Shown piece by piece: positions 18,341-28,889 of a stretch of DNA of 64,000 nt. How positions within the stretch are numbered: position 1 is the stretch's first letter; each line of letters opens with the position of its first letter. The notes below the pieces were generated by a model that did no database searches, was not told where the DNA came from, and saw only the letters and a program-made list of their open reading frames with translations. Origin of the DNA: Fredericiella sp963839515 (lineage in GTDB: Bacteria > Chloroflexota > Anaerolineae > Caldilineales > Caldilineaceae); the NCBI GenBank assembly GCA_963839515.1, contig CAWIVN010000018.1, positions 186,001 to 250,000 of the forward strand, read 5' to 3'. The position numbers and the translations under genes were made by a program.

Positions 18341-20737
18341 TCAGGTCGGCTTCAGCGCACTCTGCAGCGCCTCCAGTTGGGCCGGCGATAGCGCGTAGCG
18401 CGCCAGATCGAACTCACCGCGCAGCAGGCGCGGGAGGTCGTGGTGAACCTGGTCCTTGACACGGCTATCAAGCTTGAAGTGGCGCAGCATGCGGCGGGCG
18501 CTTTCTTCCCGCCGGTCGCGCGGCCGCGTCAGCGAAGGCGCGCCGGTCGTAAGCACCAGGCGGACGCTGTCGCTTGCTGCCAGTTGCAGTGTGAGCGCAA
18601 ACGCTTCGGCCATGGGGTCGTAGCTGACGCCCGCAGCCGTGGCCGGATGCTCATTGGCAGTCAGCGTGACGGCAGAGGGCTCAATTATGCCGTGGATCGC
18701 GATCGTCCAGGTACGTGAGGGAGGCACCACGGACGCGTCGCCGCTGGCAGCGCCGATCGTAAGCGCCAGTTCACTGCCGCGCCAGGTCTGCTCGATAGGG
18801 GTCAGCGCATACTCTCCCTGCTTGTAGTCCACCGTCTCGCCGTCATCTTCATACAGCTCGAAGCGGTTGTCTGCCCCTGGGAACACGTGCAGGTACACCG
18901 TTTCGGGGTTGGCAATGCCGCCCCAGCCGACTTTCGGCCCGAGCGGCACGATGGCCCCGGCCCGCGCAAAGACCGGGGTCGCCGCTAAATCGCCGTAAAC
19001 CGTGTTCCAGCCGCCGCCAAAATGCTCACCCGTAAACAGGTCAAACCAGTCACCCTCGGGCAGCCACACGCGCTGGCGGCTGAGCCCGAGATCCTCGGGC
19101 ATGGGCGCCGTAAATGGAGCGGCGATCAGCTCGCTGCCAAACCAATATTCCTGCGGGCAGGCGTAGGCGTCTTCCGTCTCCGGATACGTGTAATACAGCG
19201 GCGTGACGAGCGGAATGCCTTGCGTCGTATTGCGCCAGGCCATCGAGTAAATATACGGAATCAGCGCATGACGCAGCTGCATGGCGTCCCGTGCGACGGC
19301 CTCTACGTCCAGACCCCAGGCCCACGGGCGCCGTTCGGAGTACGGCGAATTCGAGCTGTGCAGGCGCAGGAACGGGCTGAAGACGCCGTACTGTACCCAG
19401 CGCGCGTACAGCTCGCCTTCTTCGAGCCCCCACATATGCCCGCCGATGTCGTGGCTCCACCACCCATAGCCGACATTGGCGGCCGTGGCCGTGAAATAGG
19501 GCAAAAACGCCAGCGAAGCCCAGCTCACGACCGTGTCGCCGGAGAAACCGATCGGGTAGCGATGGTTGCCCAGCCCGCCCCAGCGCGAGAAGATAAACGG
19601 CCGCTTGCGCCCATCGCGCCCCAGGTCATAGAAGTGCAGATGGTTGAGCCACCACAGCGGGTCCAGCCCCTTCATCTTGGATTGCGTGCCCTGCTGCCAA
19701 TCCAGCCACCAGAAATCCACGCCATTGGCCTCGGCCGGATGATGGAGCAGTTTAAAGTAGGCAGCGCCAAAATCACGGTTGGCAATGTCGAACGGTACGG
19801 GCTCCATCGTTTGGGGATCGATGCCCACGGCCGCCGCCATGGCCGCATACTGCTCCTCGTGCGGGAAGATGCCGTCGGCCGGGTGCAGGTTGAGCGCCGT
19901 GCGCAGCCCCTGGGCGTGCAGCCAGTCGATAAAGGCCTGCGGCTGCGGAAACAGGTTGCGGTCCCAGGTATAGCCGGTCCAGCCGACCGATTGGTTGCCC
20001 GTCTGTGTGATGTGCCAATCCATGTCGATGATACACACCGCCAGCGGCACCTGGTGCGCGGCAAAATCCTTCATCAAGCCCTGCAGCTCATCCTGGCGGT
20101 AGGCCCAGTAGCGGCTCCACCAGTTACCCAGCAGCCAGCGCGGGATCAGCGGGGTCGGACCGGAAACTTTCTGGAAATCCTGCAGACAGCCGATATAGTC
20201 GTGGCCATAGCCAAAGAAGTAGAGGTCCAGATTGTCGGTGGCGGTACGTGCCACCAGCCAGCTCTGGTCGTCAAAGACCAGCGAGCGCGAGTCGTCGACC
20301 ACGGCCCAACCGCTGCGCGCCATCAGGCCGGCTTCCAGCGCCACAAACCCGTCGGTTTCGTCCAGGGTCCGCGCTGTGCCCTTGAGATCGCCCGACTTCC
20401 AGATGTGTTCGCCAAAGTGCCAGGTGTTATCAGTCGCTTTGACATAAATCGACAGCGACACGGGCGTAAAGCCGCGTGCCGAGGGGGCATAGCGCAGCAG
20501 CAGATGCTCGGTTTCGATCGTGAGCAAGCCCGCACTTTGCGTGAGTTCAAAGGCTGGAGCAGGCTGGCAGCGAAACCAGAACGGCTGGCTGGCCCGATCC
20601 TCAAACTCGTCGCTCGGGCTGTATTCCATGCGGATCAAGCGCGACGTAAGCAGCGTAAAACGCACATGCGGCGCGTAGACCACCGCCTCAGGATTAGGCA
20701 GCGGCTCGACCGCAATCTGGCAATGTTCGAGCGACAT
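18341..20737 (-). CDS. Glycoside hydrolase family 31 (alpha-glucosidase/alpha-xylosidase type)
   Basis: ATG at 20737 follows CGGAG; an upstream in-frame ATG at 20800 has no such site. About 798 residues. N-terminal beta domain, then a TIM barrel starting PLIPRWLLGNWWSRYWAY and VCIIDMDWH. The nucleophile should be the Asp of WWLDWQQG (residue ~346) and the acid/base the Asp of FSGDTVVSW (~401), both present; RWVQYGVFSPFLRLHSS fits the +1 loop. C-terminal beta domains follow. GH31 enzymes release alpha-linked glucose, xylose or galactose from the non-reducing end; specificity cannot be told. No signal peptide, so it acts in the cytoplasm on imported oligosaccharides. The last ~60 residues (RRMLRHFKLDSRVKDQVHHD...) are an unusual helical tail. 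Confidence 0.85.
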   Translation of the reverse strand: MSLEHCQIAVEPLPNPEAVVYAPHVRFTLLTSRLIRMEYSPSDEFEDRASQPFWFRCQPAPAFELTQSAGLLTIETEHLLLRYAPSARGFTPVSLSIYVKATDNTWHFGEHIWKSGDLKGTARTLDETDGFVALEAGLMARSGWAVVDDSRSLVFDDQSWLVARTATDNLDLYFFGYGHDYIGCLQDFQKVSGPTPLIPRWLLGNWWSRYWAYRQDELQGLMKDFAAHQVPLAVCIIDMDWHITQTGNQSVGWTGYTWDRNLFPQPQAFIDWLHAQGLRTALNLHPADGIFPHEEQYAAMAAAVGIDPQTMEPVPFDIANRDFGAAYFKLLHHPAEANGVDFWWLDWQQGTQSKMKGLDPLWWLNHLHFYDLGRDGRKRPFIFSRWGGLGNHRYPIGFSGDTVVSWASLAFLPYFTATAANVGYGWWSHDIGGHMWGLEEGELYARWVQYGVFSPFLRLHSSNSPYSERRPWAWGLDVEAVARDAMQLRHALIPYIYSMAWRNTTQGIPLVTPLYYTYPETEDAYACPQEYWFGSELIAAPFTAPMPEDLGLSRQRVWLPEGDWFDLFTGEHFGGGWNTVYGDLAATPVFARAGAIVPLGPKVGWGGIANPETVYLHVFPGADNRFELYEDDGETVDYKQGEYALTPIEQTWRGSELALTIGAASGDASVVPPSRTWTIAIHGIIEPSAVTLTANEHPATAAGVSYDPMAEAFALTLQLAASDSVRLVLTTGAPSLTRPRDRREESARRMLRHFKLDSRVKDQVHHDLPRLLRGEFDLARYALSPAQLEALQSALKPT

Positions 20738-20961
20738 CGTGGATCTCCGATCGGGCAAGGGAAGAATGGCCAACGGTTGCATTATAGCGCCGTTTGCCAA
20801 CTTCGCCTTTCTCCAGACCTCTGAAGTGATGGCGATCTGGCGGGGCTTTCGTATCGATGCTCAAGCCGTCAAAACCTGCGGAGGTTGCGCGGATCCTGCG
20901 ACCCCATTTGGTGCTACACTGATAGCTAGCCGCAATTGATCCATGCACCCGGAGGTGTATC

Positions 20962-22254
20962 ATGAGGTTCGCGTTTGCTCTTGTGGCGAGCGCTGTACTG
21001 ATCACTGCGCTCGTGTCTCCTCTACCCCGCTCGACCGCCGCTCAACATTTGCTCGCACCCCGACCAGAGAGTCTGTCCGCCAAGCCCACCCCTCAGCCAA
21101 CGGCAACGCTGGTGTTCAAGCCGCTGCCCGGGCGAGCGCCGGCTGCTATCCTGCGCTCTAAATCGGCTGTGAGCGACCCACTGGCACAGGTAATCGAGCA
21201 GGTGCGCAGCGCAGATCCTGTCTACAGCGACACATTCTCCAAGTCGTTTGGCCTGTGGACGACGACTGAACACGCCAACTCTGCCGCGGATATTCACGAC
21301 GGCGCGCTGCATATCTCGTTGGCCGGCGGTAGTACGGCCGCGGCGGCCGTTGCAGGCCTGACGCTCGACAATTTTCTCCTGGAGGTTGACACGCAAAGGG
21401 CGGTAGGTGAGGGTGACTTTACTGTCAATCTTGTCTATCGCATGGATGCTGTGTTCAACCTGTATGCGCTCCAGGTACGCAGCGACGGCACAATCAGCGT
21501 GAGCAAGGCGGACGCGGGCGAACCGATCATGTTGCTTGCTCCTATGCCTGTATCCGCGTTCCGCACAGGCGTGAACGCAACCAACCGGCTAGGGGTGCTG
21601 GCGCAAGGGCCGCGAATGGCCTTCCTGATCAATGGCGCGATGGTGGCACAAGTTGTAGACCAGGACATGGCACAAGGGCTGATTGCACTCGGGGCAAGCA
21701 GCGAAGGAGACGCGGCCGTAGACGTGGCGTTCGACAACCTGCAGGTCTGGGATGCGCCGCCGCTGACGTCGGCAGCGCCAACCCTGGCCCCGCAGCCGAC
21801 CACTCAAGCGCAGCCGGGCGCTATACCAACGCCCATACCTGAACCATCGCCAGTTCCTCCACCGCAGCCGGCGCCGGAACCAGCACCGACGGCTACCCGC
21901 AAGCCGGTTTCGATCGAGTCCTTGCGTATCGACTGGAGCGCCTTTGAACCGGGATTCACGGTCTCCAACGTACACCTGCAAGATCGCAGCGGAGAAGGAA
22001 CGAATGGCCAGGTGGTCGTTTTCGACGTGGAAGCGCTAGACGACGTGGGCCTACCCATCTTTTCAGTCGATTTCTTAAGTGAAGATGGCAAATGGCTCTC
22101 AAGTTCGTCCGTTACGCTTACCCCTGATCCTGCTGCCACGGATCGCGTAGACTTTATCGGCCAATGGCTGCAAGGGGCATACGGAACGGGAGAGTTCGAA
22201 CTGCCGGGCAGTGTCACACGCGTAGACAAAACTGTACTCGTACGCGTCTACTGA
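20962..22254 (+). CDS. Secreted protein with laminin-G/DUF1080-like domain, paralogue A
   Basis: 430 residues, GGAGG before ATG at 20962. Signal peptide MRFAFALVASAVLITALVS. A Pro/Thr-rich linker (residues ~35-60) leads to a concanavalin-like beta sandwich starting VYSDTFSKSFGLW, with FLLEVDTQRAVGEGDFTVNL and NRLGVLAQGPRMAFLINGAM, the pattern of 3-keto-disaccharide-hydrolase/LamG-type domains. A second Pro-rich linker (TPIPEPSPVPPPQPAPEPAP) leads to a C-terminal domain of about 105 residues that is repeated in the next gene. The role is unknown, perhaps carbohydrate binding at the surface. Confidence 0.75.
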   Translation: MRFAFALVASAVLITALVSPLPRSTAAQHLLAPRPESLSAKPTPQPTATLVFKPLPGRAPAAILRSKSAVSDPLAQVIEQVRSADPVYSDTFSKSFGLWTTTEHANSAADIHDGALHISLAGGSTAAAAVAGLTLDNFLLEVDTQRAVGEGDFTVNLVYRMDAVFNLYALQVRSDGTISVSKADAGEPIMLLAPMPVSAFRTGVNATNRLGVLAQGPRMAFLINGAMVAQVVDQDMAQGLIALGASSEGDAAVDVAFDNLQVWDAPPLTSAAPTLAPQPTTQAQPGAIPTPIPEPSPVPPPQPAPEPAPTATRKPVSIESLRIDWSAFEPGFTVSNVHLQDRSGEGTNGQVVVFDVEALDDVGLPIFSVDFLSEDGKWLSSSSVTLTPDPAATDRVDFIGQWLQGAYGTGEFELPGSVTRVDKTVLVRVY

Positions 22255-22286
22255 TGCACGCCGGCACAGCAATAGGGAGGACAGTT

Positions 22287-23558
22287 ATGCGCAACATACT
22301 ACGGGTCTGTGCTTTCACCTGTATTGCTTCTACCTGTCTATTTGCCTTCTACCTGGCTGTCCCGGTTATCGCCGGGCCACGCATACCGGCAACCGCAACG
22401 CCCACGCCAGGCGCCGCGCAAGCAGACGAGAGTTGGGCAATAGGGCTGACTAACCTGATTGCCAGCCTGCGCAGCTTACCCATACCTCAATCAGAGCCAC
22501 AACCAACGCCGGCAGTCTCGATCGATTTGTCCGCCATTCGGGCACGGCCTCAGTCTCTACACGACGATTTTGAGGAAGAGGAAGAGCATTGGACGGATGA
22601 GTTCCCCGCCACCCTCGATTCCGCTTATGAACAAGGCGCCCTGGTCTTGTCAGTGGATGGCCCTTTCGGCGGTTGGTGCCTGCGCCAAGATGAAGCGGCG
22701 CAGGTGGACGACTTCCTGCTTGAGGTGGATGCGCGTCACGACGGTGGCTCAGAATACTCGTTCGCGACCTTCGTCCTCTTCCGTTACCAGGATCCGGACA
22801 ACTACTATCTTTATACCGTCGACTTTGGCGGTACGTACATGCTTGAACGACGTTACGAGGGCGACTGGCGCAGCCTCATCGACTTCACCGAATCGACTGC
22901 GATCCACACAGGCGAGGGTGCAAGCAACCGCTTGGGCGTGCTGGCAAAGGGCGAAACCATCGTTCTGCTGGTCAACGACACGATACTGGCGACAGTTGCG
23001 GACAAGGCCATTCCTCAGGGATTCATCGGGTTGGGCATCGGCACGCGGCAGGATTACGGACTGTCCGTCGCCTTTGATCAACTCGACTTATGGCGGCTAG
23101 GCGTCGAGCCAGGTCCTCCTGCAATTACAGCCAGTGCTGCGTCCACACCCAAACCACCGGCAACGCCGGTGGCCGAGCCAACCGCTATAGCCGAGGACCG
23201 GCCCACGTTGGACGATCTGCCAATCGACTGGCGAGCCATCGAGGAGCAGTTTGAAATCACAAATAGGCGGATTGAAGAGGTCCTTGAGGCAAACATGGCT
23301 GTGCCGGCGCTTTTCGTCTACTTTGATTTTGAGTCAGTTACATCGATTGAGCGGGTTGGCTACCAGGCGGCCTTCATCAACGACCGCGCCCAGATCAAGG
23401 ACGTGAAGAGCGTCTCGTTTTACCCGGATCGCTCAGTGCCGCTCGACCGCTTCACTTTCTTGGGCGGGTATGAACCGGGCGTCTATGGCACAGCACGCTT
23501 CGAGTTGCCGCGCGACGCCGCCAAGTACTACACGATCCGCTTGGTGCGCACGCAGTGA
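22287..23558 (+). CDS. Secreted protein with laminin-G/DUF1080-like domain, paralogue B
   Basis: ATG at 22287 with GGGAGG upstream gives 423 residues and a signal peptide/anchor (RNILRVCAFTCIASTCLFAF...). The domain order is the same as in the preceding gene: Thr/Pro linker, beta sandwich (LHDDFEEEEEHWTDEF, FLLEVDARHDGGSEYSFATF, NRLGVLAKGETIVLLVNDTI), second linker, and a C-terminal domain beginning LPIDWRAIEEQFEITNRRIE. The 32-base gap and shared architecture indicate tandem duplication followed by strong divergence, and co-expression. Confidence 0.75.
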   Translation: MRNILRVCAFTCIASTCLFAFYLAVPVIAGPRIPATATPTPGAAQADESWAIGLTNLIASLRSLPIPQSEPQPTPAVSIDLSAIRARPQSLHDDFEEEEEHWTDEFPATLDSAYEQGALVLSVDGPFGGWCLRQDEAAQVDDFLLEVDARHDGGSEYSFATFVLFRYQDPDNYYLYTVDFGGTYMLERRYEGDWRSLIDFTESTAIHTGEGASNRLGVLAKGETIVLLVNDTILATVADKAIPQGFIGLGIGTRQDYGLSVAFDQLDLWRLGVEPGPPAITASAASTPKPPATPVAEPTAIAEDRPTLDDLPIDWRAIEEQFEITNRRIEEVLEANMAVPALFVYFDFESVTSIERVGYQAAFINDRAQIKDVKSVSFYPDRSVPLDRFTFLGGYEPGVYGTARFELPRDAAKYYTIRLVRTQ

Positions 23559-23875
23559 CATGGGTGCTTTGTGATACATTCCCCTGGCCGTGCCGCAGGG
23601 GCGAACGCTCTAGCCGGGTACGTGTGGAGCGGTTGATGCGGCGCCATTCTGCTCTGGACTTCCTAGCCCCAGGCGAATTCGAACGCCGGCATCATGGTAC
23701 GCTTATCTAGTTCTCTACCAAATCGAGGGAACTTCAATTGGCTGGTCCTCTGGAAAACAATAGCCGCCGTTTGCTGTTCCCCATAGTAACGCAAAAAAGG
23801 GGAATGATACGGAAATTACCTGTCAAAAGAGCCTGGAGTTCTATCAATCTCCAGTACGTGGCAGCGCACAACCAG
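23559..23875. other. Convergent intergenic region, no gene seen
   Basis: Lies between two convergent genes. CCCCTG and CAGGGG around 23581-23606 could form a short hairpin. Otherwise nothing with coding features; an open frame starting at 23738 has no ribosome binding site and runs antisense to the glycosyltransferase. Confidence 0.5.
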
Positions 23876-25438
23876 CTACGACCAGTTCTTTACGGCAGGC
23901 CACATCTCCGGCAGCGGCTGTTTGATGCCTTGACACCAGTAGATGGGGAAGCGCTGGCGCGGCATGGTCCACGGATGCGACACTCTGCCGACCTCTTGGC
24001 ACTTGTCAAAGATGGGGGCAATGTCACGCCATTCCTCACCGAGGAGCAGTACGCTCTCGCCCGTGTAGCCGTGCGGACCCCAGTACCAGTAATTGAGATG
24101 GCCGCTGATCGCCTTGGGGAGACCTAGGGCAGGGCCGTAGAAGTCGACGGCGCCGGCCTGGGCATAGTTGTTGCCCCAGATGGCCGTCTTGGCCCGCACC
24201 TCGGGCGGCAACGCATAGTAAGCTGCCGCCACATCCTGCGCCATCTCGGGCCAACCAAACCGGTCGGCGAAGAGCTGCGGAAGCGCGCCTGCCGCCGGCG
24301 TTTCGACGGCGGGCTGCTCAAAGGGCAGGATCTCGGCGTAGCGGAGGTAGGTTGCGGGTGGCAGCACGGGCAGCCAGAATGGCGCCAGGATCAAGCCGCC
24401 GGCAAGCAGGATGCCGGCGTAGAGGGGTTTAAGCCAGCCCCGGCCGAGCCGATCGGTCCAGCTTTCGATCGCAACCGCGCCACCGGCAAAGAGCATGGGA
24501 TAGGCGGGGGCCAGGTAATAGACCCGCCCATCGAGGACCAGCAGCAGGAGAAGCATGATCAGGTAGGCCCAGCCCACGACCCGGTAGGCGCGGCCGCGTG
24601 GATCGGTGAAGAACCATGCCAGGCCCCCCAGCCACAGCGGCAGCGTCAGGGGATTCATAAAGATCACCTGCTGCGCGACAAACTGCAGCGGGCTCAGGTC
24701 GACGTTGCGGCGATCGCTGCGGATCTGGGCCTGCAGGGCAAAGAACGGGAAGTCGTGCTCGACCATCCACAGCAGGTTGGGCAGGAAGATCAGGAAGGCG
24801 ATGCCTCCACCGAGGAGAAACCACCGGTTCCAGATCCGGCTGCGGGCGGGGGTGAGCAGCAGGCCGGCGACCAGCGCAAGGCCAAACAGCGCCATCGTGT
24901 GCTTATTGAGCAGCCCCAGTCCGGCCAGGGCGCCAAATGCGAGCCACAGCTTTGTATTGCCGGTCTTGATCATACGGACGAGCACCCAGGCGCAGCCCGT
25001 CCAGATCAGCGGCTCCACCGAGTTCATCGAAAGGTAGCTGTAGACGTAGAGATAGATGCTGGCGGCCAGAATGCCCAGGCCGGCGAGCACCTGGGCGCCG
25101 CGGCGGCCGTCCAGTTCGTGCACAAGCAGGCCGTTGAGCAGCACGAGTCCTGCGCCCAACAGCGCGGGGAAGAGGTGGACGCCGAAGATCGACTCGCCAA
25201 ACAGGGCTCGCACCAGCCAGGCCTGCACGGCCGTGAGCGGGGGCATGTCCACGTAGCCCCAGGTCAGGTGCTCGCCGGCGGCCAGGAAGTAGAACTCGTC
25301 GCCAAACAGCCCGTAGTTGGTGGCCGTGAGCAGGTGCAGGAGCAGCTTGGCGCCGGCCAGGATCACGACGATAAGGGTGGCGCTCAACCAGGCCCAGTGG
25401 GCGTGACTGCGCGGTGCGGAAGTAAGGGTGGCGGTCAT
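23876..25438 (-). CDS. ArnT-like glycosyltransferase family 39, integral membrane
   Basis: ATG at 25438 is preceded by AAAGGAGG. About 520 residues with roughly 11 hydrophobic segments in the first 360. The first outside loop has GLFGDEFYFLAAGEHLTWGY, with the acidic pair expected at the catalytic end of loop 1 in GT39/ArnT/PMT enzymes, followed by VDMPPLTAVQAWL. Such enzymes move a sugar from a polyprenyl-phosphate carrier to lipid or protein outside the membrane. The C-terminal ~140 residues form a soluble outside domain. Acceptor and sugar are unknown. It stands alone. Confidence 0.8.
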   Translation of the reverse strand: MTATLTSAPRSHAHWAWLSATLIVVILAGAKLLLHLLTATNYGLFGDEFYFLAAGEHLTWGYVDMPPLTAVQAWLVRALFGESIFGVHLFPALLGAGLVLLNGLLVHELDGRRGAQVLAGLGILAASIYLYVYSYLSMNSVEPLIWTGCAWVLVRMIKTGNTKLWLAFGALAGLGLLNKHTMALFGLALVAGLLLTPARSRIWNRWFLLGGGIAFLIFLPNLLWMVEHDFPFFALQAQIRSDRRNVDLSPLQFVAQQVIFMNPLTLPLWLGGLAWFFTDPRGRAYRVVGWAYLIMLLLLLVLDGRVYYLAPAYPMLFAGGAVAIESWTDRLGRGWLKPLYAGILLAGGLILAPFWLPVLPPATYLRYAEILPFEQPAVETPAAGALPQLFADRFGWPEMAQDVAAAYYALPPEVRAKTAIWGNNYAQAGAVDFYGPALGLPKAISGHLNYWYWGPHGYTGESVLLLGEEWRDIAPIFDKCQEVGRVSHPWTMPRQRFPIYWCQGIKQPLPEMWPAVKNWS

Positions 25439-25521
25439 GGTGGCTCCTCCTTTTTGTCTGCCACCCATGATCATAGCACTATTTCTCGGGTTTGCAGTCG
25501 GCGGATTTTGAGGGAAAATAG

Positions 25522-25550
25522 GGGGTGGCGCCCACTACAGGCGCCACCCC
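25522..25550. terminator. GC-rich hairpin
   Basis: GGGGTGGCGCC (25522-25532) pairs perfectly with 25540-25550 around a 7-base loop. It lies in the gap between the DUF11-like gene's 3' end and the glycosyltransferase start. Without a T tract, either terminator or attenuator. Confidence 0.5.
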
Positions 25551-25579
25551 TGCGTACGTTTATGATCGTTCTTGCGGGT

Positions 25580-25616
25580 GAAACGTCCCTGGTCCCCTTG
25601 CCACCAGGGACGTTTC
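25580..25616. terminator. Terminator hairpin of the DUF11-like gene
   Basis: GAAACGTCCCTGG (25580-25592) pairs perfectly over 13 bases with 25604-25616, 21 bases past the stop codon on the minus strand at 25638. The stem ends in A/T-rich bases on both sides, so it could act in either direction. Confidence 0.65.
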
Positions 25617-26859
25617 TTCAATGCTGCATGTCGGCGTCTACCGCCCGAGCAGCGGTAGATAGAGTTGCCGGCCAACTGCGAGATCCTCAGTCTCTGCAGC
25701 GCTAGTCGCCGTCTTCGGGATCGAAGCGGTGCTGCTGTAGGTGAACTCACGATCCGTCCGGCCGAAGATACCGGCGTAAGCAGTGCCACGCAGCGTGCCG
25801 CCCTTCAGCAGTTGCCCGGACCCGAAGGTGCAGCTGTAGCCGATGTTGACGGTCTCGTCGAAGATGATGTCCTCACCTGGCGCAAGCGGCCGGTTGTAGG
25901 AAGTACCATCGATCGAGACAAGCGTGTAGTTACAGCCGCCGCTCGGAACCACGGGTGCAAACTTGCTATTCTTGCTGGAGCTCTTCTGCTCCCAGCGCAC
26001 GCCGTAGTCAGTCAGGGCCACCATGAAACCGTCGGGCTGCTTGCTACCGGTGCTCTCGTCGGTGATGTTGAACTGGCCAGTCACCGTCTTGAGCGCGGCG
26101 ATGTTGATTGACAGCGAGTTGATCTGGATGCTGGGCTGGCCGCGGCTGACGCCGTAGTAGTTAGCATCATCAGTATCGCTGTCGCTCTCGGTATTGCCGG
26201 CCCCGTCGACGAACGACCCGGAGACCGTCCCCGTGTCCGTGTGCTGGCCGAGGGCCGCCGTCGTCGAGATGGAGCACTCAAACAAAGCGCCTGGCAGCAG
26301 AGCTGCCGGAATGGCGCAGCCGGCGAGGCTGAAGTCTGAGTCGGTCAGGCTGATGTTGGTCAGTACTGCCGAACCGGCGTTGGTGACTACGAACTTGAAC
26401 TGGACGGCGTTACCCTGGACAGCGTACGGCCCGAATGGGCTGTCCGCGTCTACCCAGGTCATGCCGCCGTCGACACTGACGAGCTTCTCAACGTCGATAT
26501 CCGCCGTCACGTTCGTGAAGTCCACGGTGGCGTCGTCACTGGCCTCGTCTGTGTTGCCGTCGTTGTCGGAGGCTACCACGGTAGCGGTGTTCACATGCGA
26601 GATTCTGCTCTCAAAGTCGCCGGCAACAAACTTGGTGAACTCGAATGTACAGCTTGCACCAGCCGCCAGCTCGGTGCCGACCTTGCAGTCCGCATCACCA
26701 GCCAACGTGCCGAACTTGTCGTCCGTCAGCGCCGTAATTGCGGCCGCTTCACTGCTGTTGTTCGTTACCACAATAGTGAACTTGACGTTGTTACCCGTCT
26801 CAGGCACCGACGTCGGTTCTGCCGTCTTCACTACAGTGATGTCGGGCAGCACGTCCGTG

Positions 26860-28880
26860 TAGACGACGGTCTCACTGTCGCTGCCACTGTCGCTGTTGCC
26901 GTCGTCATCGGCGCCAACCGCCGTGAAGGTGTTCACGTGCGAACCAGGATAGTCACCTGCCGGGATCGCAAACGTAGCGCTAAACGAACAGCTTGCTCCA
27001 CCAGCCAGCACGGTGCCGACCTGGCAGTCCGCATCACCGGTCAAAGCGCCGTAGACACTGTCGCTCAGGCTGCTGATGGTCGCCGCTTCCAGTCCGTTGT
27101 TCGTCACCTTGAATGTGAAGACTACGTTTGCACCTGTCTCAGGCACCGACGTCGGGTCTGCCGTCTTCAGCACGCTGATGTCCGGCAGCACATCGGTGAG
27201 CGTCACCGTCTCGTCGTCGGTGGCCGTGTCCTCGTTGCCGTCGTTGTCGGTCGCCTTGCCGGTGAACACATTGTAGTGGTCATCACCCGAGAAGTCGCCC
27301 GCAACCCAGCGCGTTATCGAGAACTCGCACGACGCACCCGAAGCCAGCACGGTGCCGACCTGGCAGTCCGCATCACCGGTCAAAGCGCCGTAGACACTGT
27401 CGCTCAGGCTGCTGATGGTCGCCGCTTCCAGTCCGTTGTTCGTCACCTTGAACGTGAAGACTACGTTTGCACCTGTCTCAGGCACCGACGTCGGGTCTGC
27501 CGTCTTCAGCACGCTGATGTCCGGCAGCACATCGGTGAGCGTCACCGTCTCGTCGTCGGTGGCCGTGTCCTCGTTGCCGTCGTTGTCGGTCGCCTTGCCG
27601 GTGAACACATTGTAGTGGTCATCACCCGAGAAGTCGCCCGCAACCCAGCGCGTTATCGAGAACTCGCACGACGCACCCGAAGCCAGCACGGTGCCGACCT
27701 GGCAGTCCGCATCACCGGTCAAAGCGCCGTAGACACTGTCGCTCAGGCTGCTGATGGTCGCCGCTTCCAGTCCGTTGTTCGTCACCTTGAACGTGAAGAC
27801 TACGTTTGCACCTGTCTCAGGCACCGACGTCGGGTCTGCCGTCTTCAGCACGCTGATGTCCGGCAGCACATCGGTGAGCGTCACCGTCTCGTCGTCGGTG
27901 GCCGTGTCCTCGTTGCCGTCGTTGTCGGTCGCCTTGCCGGTGAACACATTGTAGTGGTCATCACCCGAGAAGTCGCCCGCAACCCAGCGCGTTATCGAGA
28001 ACTCGCACGACGCACCCGAAGCCAGCACGGTGCCGACCTGGCAGTCCGCATCACCGGTCAAAGCGCCGTAGACACTGTCGCTCAGGCTGCTGATGGTCGC
28101 CGCTTCCAGTCCGTTGTTCGTCACCTTGAATGTGAAGACTACGTTTGCACCTGTCTCAGGCACCGACGTCGGGTCTGCCGTCTTCAGCACGCTGATGTCC
28201 GGCAGCACATCGGTGAGCGTCACCGTCTCGTCGTCGGTGGCCGTGTCCTCGTTGCCGTCGTTGTCGGTCGCCTTGCCGGTGAACACATTGTAGTGGTCAT
28301 CACCCGAGAAGTCGCCCGCAACCCAGCGCGTTATCGAGAACTCGCACGACGCACCCGAAGCCAGCACGGTGCCGACCTGGCAGTCCGCATCACCGGTCAA
28401 AGCGCCGTAGACACTGTCGCTCAGGCTGCTGATGGTCGCCGCTTCCAGTCCGTTGTTCGTCACCTTGAATGTGAAGACTACGTTTGCACCTGTCTCAGGC
28501 ACCGACGTCGGGTCTGCCGTCTTCAGCACGCTGATGTCCGGCAGCACATCGGTGAGCGTCACCGTCTCGTCGTCGGTGGCCGTGTCCTGTTGCCGTCGTT
28601 GTCGGTCGCCTTGCCGGTGAACACATTGTAGTGGTCATCACCCGAGAAGTCGCCCGCAACCCACGCGTGATCGAGAACTCGCACGACGCACCCGAAGCCA
28701 GCACGGTGCTGACCTGGCAGTCCGCATCACCGGTCAAAGCGCCGTAGACATTGTCGCTCAGGCTGCTGATGGTCGCCGCTTCCAGTCCGTTGTTCATCAC
28801 CTTGAACGTGAAGACTACGTTTGCACCTGTCTCAGGCACCGACGTCGGGACTGCCGTCTTCACACTGATGTCCGGCAGCA
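26860..28880 (-). repeat. Array of 339-bp (113-residue) repeats in the surface protein gene
   Basis: The LPDISV motif recurs at intervals of 339 bases (about 27169, 27508, 27847, 28186, 28525). The four central units are almost identical at DNA level; the first (about 26860-27190) is divergent and the last (about 28548-28880) carries two one-base deletions and an in-frame loss of a Leu codon. Such arrays expand and contract by recombination and are easily mis-assembled. Confidence 0.9.
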
Positions 28881-28889
28881 CATCGGTGA

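Noticed and set aside
19022..20824. 600-codon plus-strand frame opposite the GH31 gene
   Set aside because: Antisense shadow of a clearly recognisable enzyme in GC-rich DNA, with high Arg/Gln and no family.
26595..28631. 678-codon plus-strand open frame opposite the surface protein repeats
   Set aside because: It is the exact mirror of the 339-bp repeats, has no ribosome binding site and an Arg/Val/His-rich composition; it is open only because the repeat's codon use keeps stops out.
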